Positions 56,189-64,000 of a stretch of DNA of 64,000 bases are shown one piece after another. Below the pieces are notes generated by a model. That model did no database searches. It saw nothing but the letters and a program-made list of their open reading frames with translations, and had not been told where the DNA came from. The translations under genes and the position numbers were made by a program. The stretch's first letter is position 1; each line of letters begins with the position of its first letter. The stretch is from Eubacterium brachy ATCC 33089 (GTDB lineage: Bacteria > Bacillota > Clostridia > Peptostreptococcales > Anaerovoracaceae): contig KI535284.1 of the NCBI GenBank assembly GCA_000488855.1, forward strand, positions 62,001-126,000, given 5' to 3'.

Positions 56189-57406
56189 ATGAGCAATGTA
56201 GAAGCTAAACCGGTAAGAGCAAAAGATTTGCTTAACGCCATAGTTGCAAACCACTATAAATCTGCATGGGAAGCAAAAAATGCAGGTGAAAAGGTAGGTT
56301 GGTGTGCATCAAATTTCCCGCAGGAAATTTTTGAAACTATGGATATCAAAGTAGTTTACCCTGAAAACCAGGCAGCTGCAATTGCTGCCAAGGGTGGTGG
56401 AGAAAGAATGTGCGAAACTGCTGAAAACAGTGGATATTCCAATGATATTTGTGCGTATGCGAGAATAAGCCTTGCGTATATGGATGTTAAGGATGCTCCG
56501 GAGTTGAATATGCCTCAGCCTGATTTTGTGCTGTGTTGCAACAACATTTGCAACTGCATGATAAAATGGTATGAAAATATCGCTAAAGAGCTTAATATTC
56601 CAATGATCCTTATAGATATTCCTTACAATAACGATTACGATGCGGGAGATGACAGAATCGCATATGTGAAAGGACAGTTTGATTATGCAATTAAACAGTT
56701 GGAAGAAATCACAGGGAAAAAATGGGATGACAAGAAATTTGAAGAAGTAATGGAAATATCCCAAAGAACAGGTAGAGCGTGGCTGGAAGCTACCAGCATG
56801 TCAAGGTATGAACCTTCTCCTTTTAACGGTTTTGACGTATTTAATCATATGGCTGTTGCCGTGTGTGCGAGAGGTAAGAAGGAATCTGCTGAAGCATTTG
56901 AAATGCTCATAGAAGAGTTTAAACAAAATGTAAAAGAAGGGAAATCAACTTTCAGAGGAGAAGAAAAGTTTAGAATCCTATTCGAAGGTATTGCTTGCTG
57001 GCCTCATTTAAGACATACCTTTACAGAGCTTAAGGAAGCCGGAGTAAATGTAGTAGGTACGGTTTATGCAGATGCTTTCGGATATATCTATGAAAATACC
57101 AGAGAGCTGATGCAGGCTTATTGCAGAACTCCTAATGCTATTAGCTTTGAAAGAGCTGTAGATATGAGAATTAAGGCAATTCGAGAAACCAAATGCGACG
57201 GTGCTTTAATACATATTAACAGAAGTTGTAAACAATGGTCCGGTATTATGTACGAGATGGAAAGAGAAATTAGAGAAAAAACGGGCATTCCAACAGCTGT
57301 GTTTGATGGCGACCAAGCTGATCCTCGTAACTTCTCAGAAGCCCAGTACGATACCAGAGTACAAGGTTTAATCGAAGTTATGTCTGCAAATAAGGAGGGC
57401 AAATAA
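56189..57406 (+). CDS. hadB: (R)-2-hydroxyacyl-CoA dehydratase alpha subunit
   Basis: With HadC it removes water from (R)-2-hydroxyacyl-CoA by a ketyl-radical mechanism, using [4Fe-4S] clusters. 405 residues, close to the C. difficile subunit. Family segments include GWCASNFPQEIFETMDIKVVYPE, FVLCCNNICNCMIKWYE with cluster-binding cysteines, and DGALIHINRSCKQWSG. Strong ribosome site gaaaggaag. One base separates it from hadC. Confidence 0.95.
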   Translation: MSNVEAKPVRAKDLLNAIVANHYKSAWEAKNAGEKVGWCASNFPQEIFETMDIKVVYPENQAAAIAAKGGGERMCETAENSGYSNDICAYARISLAYMDVKDAPELNMPQPDFVLCCNNICNCMIKWYENIAKELNIPMILIDIPYNNDYDAGDDRIAYVKGQFDYAIKQLEEITGKKWDDKKFEEVMEISQRTGRAWLEATSMSRYEPSPFNGFDVFNHMAVAVCARGKKESAEAFEMLIEEFKQNVKEGKSTFRGEEKFRILFEGIACWPHLRHTFTELKEAGVNVVGTVYADAFGYIYENTRELMQAYCRTPNAISFERAVDMRIKAIRETKCDGALIHINRSCKQWSGIMYEMEREIREKTGIPTAVFDGDQADPRNFSEAQYDTRVQGLIEVMSANKEGK

Positions 57407-57407
57407 A

Positions 57408-58529
57408 ATGAGCAACATTCTACCTATTTTAAAGAAATTTGACCTAACAAAAGCTGATATAGTGAAAAAATATCAGAAAGATGGAAGAAAGATAATCGGA
57501 TGTTCGCCATATCATCTGCCGGTTGAACTGGTATATGCATCAGGAATGCGTCCAATGGGTCTTTGGGGTAGCTATGGAGAAATAAGCATGGCAAAAGAGT
57601 ATTTTCCGGCATTTTATTGTTCTATAGTTCAGAGAATTTTGGAATTGTCTCTAAATGGCACTTTTGACTGTCTATCAGGTATAATGGTTTCAATTCAATG
57701 CGACTCGTTAAAGGCACTAGGACAGAATATCAAAAGAACTCTCGGAAAGAATATTCCATATATTCACGTTGCTATGGCACAGCATAGAAAAATTGATGTC
57801 GGTGTGGATTTCAACGAAGTTCAGTACAATAAGGTGAAAGCGCAACTTGAGGAAATTTCAGGAAAAAAAATTAAAGATGAAGATATTGAGAAGGCTATTA
57901 AACTTTATAATAAATCTAAAATTTTAATGCGAGAATTTGTAAAGTTGGCAGCAAAACATCCAGAAGTTATCACACCTACATGGAGGAGTAAAGTTTTAAC
58001 TATAGCCAATGCGATGGATAGAGCTGAGTATGTGGAAAATCTTGAGGAATTGAATAATGCCCTCAAAGAAAAAGATGAGGTTCCTTGGAAAGGTTTAAAA
58101 ATAGTTACAACTGGAATTCTTACAAATTCCTATAGTCTAAATCAAATTTTTGAAGAAAATAAAATGGCTATAGTAGAAGATGAAGTTGCACAGGAATCAA
58201 GACAATTCAGAACTCTTGTCGAAGAGAACACGGGGAATCCGATTAGAGCTCTAGCCAAATATTTGGGTGATATAGAGGGAGACTCTATTTTGTTTGATCC
58301 TGATAAAAAGAGAACTGATATGCTCATTGAAAAAGTGAAGGAAACCGGAGCAGATGGAATTGTATATGTTCAGGCTAAATTTTGCGATCCGGAGGAATTT
58401 GATTATCCGCTTTTCAAAAAAGTTCTTGAAAATGAAGGAATTAAGTTATTGATGATCGAAACAGATCAGCAGATGACAAATTTTGAGCAGGCACGTACAT
58501 CGTTGCAAACATTTGCAGAGATGCTATAA
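57408..58529 (+). CDS. hadC: (R)-2-hydroxyacyl-CoA dehydratase beta subunit
   Basis: Second dehydratase subunit, 373 residues. It has IIGCSPYHLPVELVYASGMRP at the start, FDCLSGIMVSIQCDSLKALGQ, and GIVYVQAKFCDPEEFDYP near the C-terminus, with conserved cysteines for its own iron-sulfur cluster. The gene starts directly after hadB, keeping the two subunits in balance. aaggagg precedes the start within the end of hadB. Confidence 0.95.
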   Translation: MSNILPILKKFDLTKADIVKKYQKDGRKIIGCSPYHLPVELVYASGMRPMGLWGSYGEISMAKEYFPAFYCSIVQRILELSLNGTFDCLSGIMVSIQCDSLKALGQNIKRTLGKNIPYIHVAMAQHRKIDVGVDFNEVQYNKVKAQLEEISGKKIKDEDIEKAIKLYNKSKILMREFVKLAAKHPEVITPTWRSKVLTIANAMDRAEYVENLEELNNALKEKDEVPWKGLKIVTTGILTNSYSLNQIFEENKMAIVEDEVAQESRQFRTLVEENTGNPIRALAKYLGDIEGDSILFDPDKKRTDMLIEKVKETGADGIVYVQAKFCDPEEFDYPLFKKVLENEGIKLLMIETDQQMTNFEQARTSLQTFAEML

Positions 58530-58550
58530 GTATATTTTAGGAGGACATAC

Positions 58551-59684
58551 ATGATTTTTAAAAAAGAACATGAATTGGTGCGTAAGCTGGCTAAGTCTTT
58601 CGCAGAAAAAGAAATAGCTCCTATTGCGGAAGAAGTTGATAAAACAGCTGAATTCCCGATGGAACTATATAAAAAAATGGGAGAGGTCGGCTTCTTGGGA
58701 GTAAAGACTCCTGTGAAATATGGTGGAAGTGGTGGTGACCACATTTCTTATGTCATCGTAATGGAAGAAATTGCAAAGGCTTCGGGAGTTGCTTCGATTT
58801 ACATTTCAGGAAACAACTCTTTGTATGCTGCACCGCTGTTAAAATTCGGTTCAGAGGAACAGAAGAAAAAATATTTACCGCTATTGTCCAGCGGAGAGAT
58901 TGTTTTGGCTTTTGGTCTAACGGAACCGGGGGCGGGATCAGATGCTGCTTCCATTTTAACAACTGCAGTTAAGGATGGTGATGATTACATCTTAAACGGA
59001 AGAAAAACATTTATCACTGCAGCACCGTTTTCGGATTATATAATCGTATTCGCTAAAACGAGCCCTAAAGATGGAGTGAAAGGAATAACCGCTTTCATTG
59101 TAGATTCCAAACTCAAGGGAGTATCGTTCGGTAAACATGAAGATAAAATGGGCATGATAGGTTGTGCGACATCCGATGTAGTACTGGAAGATGTCAGAGT
59201 TTCTTCTGACAACATTTTAGGTCAGGTTGATAAGGGATTTATCAATGCTATGAAAACACTGTCTTTAGGTAGATTGGGTATTTCTGCACAGGCGCTTGGC
59301 ATAGCAACAGGTGCTATGGAAGAAGCCAAGGAATATGTGAAGACCAGGAAACAGTTTGGAAGAAATCTCGCAGACTTTCAACATACTCAATTTATAATTG
59401 CCGAAATGGAAACGAAGTTATGCGCAATGAGACATTTGGTGTACGATGCTGCGTTTAGAATGGATCAGGGAGAAGCCGCTGATAAAGAAGCTTCTATGGC
59501 TAAACTCTTCGCCTCAGAAGAAGGAAAGTGGATAGTTGATAAAGCTTTACAGTTACATGGTGGATATGGATATATCAGAGAATATCCAATTGAGAGAATG
59601 TATAGGGATATCAGGGTAACTTCTATCTATGAGGGAACCTCTGAAGTACAGAAAATGGTTATCGCAAGGGATGTTCTAAAATAG
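58551..59684 (+). CDS. acdB: Acyl-CoA dehydrogenase (AcdB type)
   Basis: FAD enzyme expected to reduce the enoyl-CoA (for example 2-isocaprenoyl-CoA) to the acyl-CoA, in relatives as an electron-bifurcating partner of EtfAB. 377 residues. It has the FAD/substrate segment FGLTEPGAGSDAAS, an ARGQFG-like TRKQFGRNLADFQ, and the catalytic Glu361 in YEGTSEVQ. ggaggaca is the ribosome site. In C. difficile etfBA follows acdB; here a dehydrogenase follows and no Etf gene is in the window. Confidence 0.92.
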   Translation: MIFKKEHELVRKLAKSFAEKEIAPIAEEVDKTAEFPMELYKKMGEVGFLGVKTPVKYGGSGGDHISYVIVMEEIAKASGVASIYISGNNSLYAAPLLKFGSEEQKKKYLPLLSSGEIVLAFGLTEPGAGSDAASILTTAVKDGDDYILNGRKTFITAAPFSDYIIVFAKTSPKDGVKGITAFIVDSKLKGVSFGKHEDKMGMIGCATSDVVLEDVRVSSDNILGQVDKGFINAMKTLSLGRLGISAQALGIATGAMEEAKEYVKTRKQFGRNLADFQHTQFIIAEMETKLCAMRHLVYDAAFRMDQGEAADKEASMAKLFASEEGKWIVDKALQLHGGYGYIREYPIERMYRDIRVTSIYEGTSEVQKMVIARDVLK

Positions 59685-59761
59685 TATAAATAGTATAGTG
59701 TGCTGAAAAGTCGGCATTGAGTTTATATGTTTTATTTCGTTGTCATTTAAGGAGGACTAAA

Positions 59762-60748
59762 ATGATTCGCATTAAAAGTACTATCAAACCCCCTCTGGTA
59801 GAAAGGTTTGGAGTCCCGGTTCCGGAAGGTATGGAATTGGAGTTCGTTAATTTTCCTTGCTCAGATGATGAGCTGATTGAAAGTGTTAAAGATGCAGATA
59901 TTCTCTGGGTAAGTCCCGTAGATGTAATCTCCAAAAAAGTTATAGATAGTATTCCAAATCTAAAACTAATTCAATCTTTAGGTGTAGCTTTTGACAAAAT
60001 CGATTTAGATGCTGCCAAGGAGAGAGGTGTCTATGTTTGTAACAATAAAGCTGTCAATGCGGCTTCCGTTGCAGAACATTCTGTGGGATTGATGTTATCG
60101 GCTTTGAAGAGACTTCCATATGGAGATTCTCGCATTAAAAAAGGGGAATTTGGCGAAGCGATGGACGATTCTCGTAAAGTAGGTCATTTCGAATTGGGAA
60201 CTAGAACAGTTGGATTGATAGGTCTTGGAGCCATAGGTAAATGTGCTGCTAAATACCTTCATGCATTTGGATCAAATTTGTACTATTATGATGTTATTCA
60301 AGCAGATTCTGAATTTGAAAAACAATACGGTCTAAAGTTTGCGACTTTGGATGAATTGTATAAAAATTGTGATATCTTGGCATATTATGTTCCTGTTTTG
60401 GATTCAACAAGGGGAATGGTAAACAAAAATACTATAGCCAAGATGAAGAAAGATGTAATTATTATAAATGTATCTAGAGGAGAAATTGTGAACAATGAAG
60501 ATCTTAGAGATGCATTAAACGACGGAAAAGTAGTTGCGGGTCTGGATGTAATAGCACCTGAACCTCCGGCTGCAGATCATCCGTTGATTACTTTAAATGA
60601 GATAGGTAACTCAAGATTGAGCGTTACCCCTCATATCGCCGGTACGACAAACGATGCATTTACGAGAATGTCTCAATGGTCATATGACAACATGGTTAAA
60701 GTTGTAGCTGGCGAAACCCCGAATAATGTAGTTAATGGGCTGAAATAA
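59762..60748 (+). CDS. ldhA: D-2-hydroxyacid dehydrogenase (2-oxoacid reductase)
   Basis: Reduces a 2-oxoacid to the (R)-2-hydroxyacid with NADH, feeding HadA. The 328-residue protein has the nucleotide motif GLIGLGAIGKCAAKYL (about 152-167) and the catalytic trio: Arg239 in NVSRGEI, Glu in DVIAPEPP and His in TPHIAGTT. Start 59762 follows AAGGAGG; a TTG 45 bases upstream covers that site and is rejected. It resembles the general D-2-hydroxyacid dehydrogenase family, so the C. difficile symbol ldhA is by role and context. Confidence 0.85.
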   Translation: MIRIKSTIKPPLVERFGVPVPEGMELEFVNFPCSDDELIESVKDADILWVSPVDVISKKVIDSIPNLKLIQSLGVAFDKIDLDAAKERGVYVCNNKAVNAASVAEHSVGLMLSALKRLPYGDSRIKKGEFGEAMDDSRKVGHFELGTRTVGLIGLGAIGKCAAKYLHAFGSNLYYYDVIQADSEFEKQYGLKFATLDELYKNCDILAYYVPVLDSTRGMVNKNTIAKMKKDVIIINVSRGEIVNNEDLRDALNDGKVVAGLDVIAPEPPAADHPLITLNEIGNSRLSVTPHIAGTTNDAFTRMSQWSYDNMVKVVAGETPNNVVNGLK

Positions 60749-60791
60749 TCTTGTTTCAGTTGGTTAAATAAAAAAAAGAGAGGTTTTGACA

Positions 60792-62177
60792 ATGCAAAAG
60801 AACAAAACAAAAGACATGTTAGTCGTTGGATTTGCCCTATTTGCAATTTTCTTCGGCGCTGGAAATTTAATTTTTCCATCGTACCTGGGTGCTATGTCAG
60901 GTAATGGCTGGGGAATTTCAGCATTAGGATTTCTGATTACGGATCCGGTATTTCCAATCATAGGCGTAGTCGCCACCGCTATGGTGGGTGGCATGGCCGA
61001 TGACCTGGGCAAAAGAATTTCAAGAAAATTCTCAGTTTTGATAGGAACAGTTTCAATTTTGACAATTGGACCGTTCTTTGCAGTACCTAGAACGGCATCT
61101 ACAACTCATGAGATTTTCACAGTGCAGGTATTCGGCAACGGTGATAAAGATTCTATTTCACCCTGGATTACTTCAGTGGTATTCTTTGCCGTAACTTTAA
61201 TCTTAGTAATCAATCCGTCAAAATTCATCGATATCATCGGAAAATTTTTGACACCGGTTTTAATTCTAATTATCGTTGTGGCAATTGTGATGGCAATATT
61301 CAAACCTGCCGGGAATGTAGTTGATACCACTTCTTTATTATCAAAGTTGAACGTCGATAATTTATTTAAAAAGGGATTCTCTGATGGTTACCAGACCATG
61401 GATGCTCTGGGTTCAGCCCTTATGAGTGGTATTGTAGTAACCGATCTCATCAACAAGGGCTACAAAGAGGAAAAAGAACGCTTTAAAATGACTTGTGGCG
61501 TAGGTATCGTTGCGGCTATTCTATTGGCTATCGTATATGGTGGTCTGACCTATGTAGGTGCGACTGTATCCGACCAGTTCAGCTCACAAGTGCTCGCTGA
61601 TAACAAAGTTGCGATCCTAGTTGGCATCTTCGGAAAGATGTTCGGATCAGTTGGTAAGTATGCAATAGGTCTCGCAGTTACACTAGCTTGTCTCACTACA
61701 TCTATCGGTCTTGTCGGGACAGCAGGTAACTTCTTCACAAGAGTGTTTCATAAAGAAGATGATAAGAATTTCTACAGGATTATCGTATGTATTTGTACAG
61801 GTATCGCGTTCTTCTTATCATTATTTGGAGTACAAAAGTTGATATTGTTCGCCGCTCCGATTCTGCTGGCTATTTATCCGATTTATATGGTATTATTTAT
61901 CATAACTCTATTTGATAAATGGGTTAAGTACAACTGGGCATACGGCGGCGCAGTAATCGTTGTAGCTTTGATTTCCATACCTTCAGGTATTACAGCTGCA
62001 TTTGGACTTCAAAAAATGCAACCTCCAGAATTTTTAGGTAATTACATGGGCTTCCTTAGTAAACTACCGCTAAATGACTACGGATTTAACTGGCTGTTGC
62101 CTGCAATCTGCGGATTTGTAATCGCTACAATAATCAGTGCTGTCGGCAAAGTGGGCAAGACCAGAGGAGATGTTTAG
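60792..62177 (+). CDS. brnQ: Branched-chain amino acid:cation symporter BrnQ
   Basis: A 461-residue LIVCS-family carrier with about 12 membrane helices. The start LVVGFALFAIFFGAGNLIFP is diagnostic, followed by GPFFAVPRTASTTHEI. It imports leucine, isoleucine or valine with Na+ or H+, and its place in the operon points to branched-chain amino acids as the fermentation substrate. ATG 60792 is chosen over TTG 60786 because GAGAGG is 8 bases upstream. Confidence 0.95.
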   Translation: MQKNKTKDMLVVGFALFAIFFGAGNLIFPSYLGAMSGNGWGISALGFLITDPVFPIIGVVATAMVGGMADDLGKRISRKFSVLIGTVSILTIGPFFAVPRTASTTHEIFTVQVFGNGDKDSISPWITSVVFFAVTLILVINPSKFIDIIGKFLTPVLILIIVVAIVMAIFKPAGNVVDTTSLLSKLNVDNLFKKGFSDGYQTMDALGSALMSGIVVTDLINKGYKEEKERFKMTCGVGIVAAILLAIVYGGLTYVGATVSDQFSSQVLADNKVAILVGIFGKMFGSVGKYAIGLAVTLACLTTSIGLVGTAGNFFTRVFHKEDDKNFYRIIVCICTGIAFFLSLFGVQKLILFAAPILLAIYPIYMVLFIITLFDKWVKYNWAYGGAVIVVALISIPSGITAAFGLQKMQPPEFLGNYMGFLSKLPLNDYGFNWLLPAICGFVIATIISAVGKVGKTRGDV

Positions 62178-62301
62178 ACCGGGTATCAGTTTAAAATCTA
62201 TTTCAGTTGAATTATGAGTCAAAAGCATCGCAGTTTATGAAATTATTCCTCAGCCGTCCTCTATATCGATGGCTGGGGTTATAAATGAAAAGAGGGAAAA
62301 G

Positions 62302-63489
62302 ATGAATATTAATGAAAAAGTTTATCAGATGGGTGTTGAACCATCAGTAATCAGAGAAATCTTTGCTTTTGGATGTGAAAGAGCTGCTGTCATAGGAGCG
62401 GAAAATGTAATGGATTTCAGCATAGGTAATCCTTCAGTTCCGGCACCCAAAGAAGTTCAGGATACTATTATCAGAATAATCAACAATTTACAGCCAAAAG
62501 AATATCACAGTTACACTCCGGGTCCAGGAGCACCGGCTACGAGAAAAGCAATTGCCGACAATCTAAATAAGAGGTTCGGTTCAAACCTCGGTCCGGAAGA
62601 TCTCTATATGACTTGTGGTGCAGCTGCATCCTTGAGCATAGTATTAAAAACTCTTATTGCAAAAGAAACTGATGAAATTGCAGTAGTAATACCGTTCTTC
62701 CCGGAATATACCGCATTTATTAAAGCGCAGGGAGGGATTCCTGTACAGATTCAGCCGGCTGAAGATTTAACTTTGGACATTGAAAAACTAAAAGCGGCAA
62801 TTACACCTAATACCAAAGCTATCATCATAAATTCTCCTAACAATCCGTCAGGAGTTATTTATCCGGAAGCTAACATTAAGGCTGCTTGTGAAGTCCTAAA
62901 GGCTAAAGAAGCTGAATACGGTCATCCGATTTACATTATCGCCGATGAGCCTTATAGAGAATTGGTTTACACAGAAGAAAAAGTGGCGTTTATTCCATCA
63001 ATATACGATAACACTATCATATGCTACTCGTGGTCAAAATCACTTTCTCTACCTGGAGAAAGGATTGGTTACATAGCTGTTCCAAAGTCAGTTGCTGATT
63101 ACGATTTAATCATTCCTGCGATCAACGGAGCGGGAAGAGTATTAGGTTATGTGTGCGCACCATCTCTATTCCAGCAGGTCGTTAAAGAATGTGTAGATGT
63201 GATGCCTGATATTGAACCATATAGAGTAAACAGAGATTTGCTATACAATGCGTTGGTAGAATACGGATACAATGTTGCTAAGCCGTCAGGAGCCTTCTAC
63301 ATGTATATTGAAGCTCCGGACAAGGATGCGGAAGCGTTTTGCGAAAAAGCCAAGCAGCAGGATGTATTGTTGGTTCCCGGAACAGGATTTGGAACACCAT
63401 CATATATGAGGCTTTCTTATTGCGTGGAAAAATCAAAAGTTGAGAAATGTCTTCCTGTATTTAAAAAGTTAATGGAAGAATATAAATAG
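62302..63489 (+). CDS. PLP-dependent aminotransferase, class I/II
   Basis: A 395-residue AspC/PatA-like aminotransferase. Segments include NVMDFSIGNPSVPAP, a glycine-rich TCGAAASLSIVLKTL, NSPNNPSGVIYP, and the PLP lysine at about 246 in YSWSKSLSLPGERIGY. In this context it likely converts an imported amino acid to its 2-oxoacid, coupled to 2-oxoglutarate. The start is at 62302, with AGAGGG 5 bases upstream; an in-frame ATG at 62269 has no good site. A strong terminator follows. Confidence 0.88.
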   Translation: MNINEKVYQMGVEPSVIREIFAFGCERAAVIGAENVMDFSIGNPSVPAPKEVQDTIIRIINNLQPKEYHSYTPGPGAPATRKAIADNLNKRFGSNLGPEDLYMTCGAAASLSIVLKTLIAKETDEIAVVIPFFPEYTAFIKAQGGIPVQIQPAEDLTLDIEKLKAAITPNTKAIIINSPNNPSGVIYPEANIKAACEVLKAKEAEYGHPIYIIADEPYRELVYTEEKVAFIPSIYDNTIICYSWSKSLSLPGERIGYIAVPKSVADYDLIIPAINGAGRVLGYVCAPSLFQQVVKECVDVMPDIEPYRVNRDLLYNALVEYGYNVAKPSGAFYMYIEAPDKDAEAFCEKAKQQDVLLVPGTGFGTPSYMRLSYCVEKSKVEKCLPVFKKLMEEYK

Positions 63490-63532
63490 GAATTTAGTAA
63501 AATTAAATTTCTACAAAGCAGTATGTGATTTG

Positions 63533-63560
63533 AGAGCAGGCTAGCTACCTGCTCTTTTTG
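63533..63560 (+). terminator. Terminator of the fermentation region
   Basis: AGAGCAGG (63533-63540) pairs with CCTGCTCT (63548-63555), 7-base loop, five-T tail. Confidence 0.88.
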
Positions 63561-63620
63561 TGCTAAAATAAAATCATTTCATTGTGACATCTCGTGAATC
63601 AATTTGCGATAAAATAATTC

Positions 63621-63652
63621 ACTACTGACAAGACAATTGTCTTGTCAGTAGT
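63621..63652. promoter_or_regulatory. 32-bp perfect palindrome, candidate operator of nadA
   Basis: A loopless perfect palindrome (half-site ACTACTGACAAGACAA). Its right half contains the -35 box of the nadA promoter, which favours an operator role over a terminator, although a T-rich stretch follows. NiaR/YrxA-type regulators of NAD synthesis are candidates; the site was not matched to any known consensus. Confidence 0.6.
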
Positions 63653-63670
63653 TTTGTTTTGTGATATCAT
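63642..63670 (+). promoter_or_regulatory. nadA promoter
   Basis: TTGTCA (63642-63647), 17-base spacer, TATCAT (63665-63670). Confidence 0.65.
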
Positions 63671-63738
63671 AGGAGGGCGATTAAAAATATAAACAGCATG
63701 TTCTGTTATAGAAAAAAGAAAAGAGGTAAAAATTTAAA

Positions 63739-64000
63739 ATGAACCTACAGGAATTAATGGAATTAAAGCGTGATAAGAATGCGGTAATTCTTGCACACTA
63801 TTATGTAGACAAAGATGTACAAGCCATTGCTGATTACGTAGGAGATAGCTTTTTCCTAGCGAAAAAAGCGACGACGGTAAAAGAAAATAATATTATAATG
63901 GCAGGAGTATATTTCATGGGGGAAACTATGAAAATTTTAAACCCTGAGAAACACGTGTATCTACCTGATATAGAGGCGGATTGTCCCATGGCACATATGA
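63739..64000 (+). CDS. nadA: Quinolinate synthase NadA, 5' part
   Basis: Condenses iminoaspartate with dihydroxyacetone phosphate to quinolinate, using a [4Fe-4S] cluster, in de novo NAD synthesis. The visible 87 codons show AVILAHYYVDKDVQAIADYVGDS, AGVYFMGETMKILNPEK and the first cluster Cys in EADCPMAHM, all diagnostic. The gene runs off the right edge. The ribosome site (gaggt, 11 bases upstream) is rather distant. nadB and nadC would be expected downstream. Confidence 0.95.
   Translation, partial: MNLQELMELKRDKNAVILAHYYVDKDVQAIADYVGDSFFLAKKATTVKENNIIMAGVYFMGETMKILNPEKHVYLPDIEADCPMAHM

Overview
The window is AT-rich, gene-dense bacterial chromosome. It looks like an anaerobic, amino-acid-fermenting member of the Clostridia (Firmicutes). 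Evidence: strong purine-rich ribosome binding sites, TTGACA/TATAAT-type promoters, Firmicutes gene orders (argR-recN, rpmB-asp23-recG, rsmD-coaD-tmcAL-ackA-rpmF, ruvCAB-queA-tgt), a split transketolase, and a complete (R)-2-hydroxyacyl-CoA dehydratase fermentation cluster of the hadAIBC-acdB type. A Peptostreptococcales lineage (Peptostreptococcaceae or Anaerovoracaceae) is a reasonable guess, but nothing here fixes the genus.

Layout. 1-3300 is accessory: the 3' end of a metal-chelate ABC transporter binding protein, a methyltransferase, a decayed IS200/IS605-type element and a DUF4241 gene. 3558-11691 is one rightward block of two coupled FAD oxidoreductases, gpmI and addA. gdhA faces it on the minus strand (11809-13155). 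13410-20986 holds three genes that form the least understood locus of the window: a 1664-residue multidomain protein (HD hydrolase, NadD-like nucleotidyltransferase, phosphoribosyltransferase-like end), a lactate/malate-dehydrogenase-like protein, and a cysteine-rich flavodoxin-like reductase. 21053-30153 carries mgtE, nnrD, split transketolase, ftsEX with a PcsB/EnvC-like hydrolase, recJ and a TrpR-like regulator. recN and argR run leftward; ruvCAB-queA, a small membrane protein, tgt and an RlmD-like methyltransferase run rightward.

39096-48832 holds a lipoprotein that looks like a catalytically dead M20 peptidase, then rpmB, asp23, recG, rsmD, coaD, a coiled-coil gene, tmcAL, ackA, rpmF (only 58 residues) and a FabG-like reductase. 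asd is on the minus strand. 50384-63489 is the fermentation region: an alpha/beta hydrolase, a GntR regulator, an acyl-CoA ligase, hadA, hadI, hadB, hadC, acdB, a D-2-hydroxyacid dehydrogenase, brnQ and an aminotransferase. The window ends inside nadA.

How the parts work together. BrnQ imports a branched-chain amino acid. The aminotransferase converts it to the 2-oxoacid, and GDH can recycle the glutamate. The dehydrogenase makes the (R)-2-hydroxyacid. HadA loads CoA, HadI-activated HadBC dehydrates, and AcdB reduces the enoyl-CoA. The CoA ligase may prime the CoA-transfer cycle, and AckA yields ATP from acetyl phosphate. A candidate GntR operator and several good promoters subdivide this region. 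Most promising for novelty are the 13410-20986 locus, the GntR operator at 52202-52213, and a 32-bp perfect palindrome lying over the -35 box of nadA.
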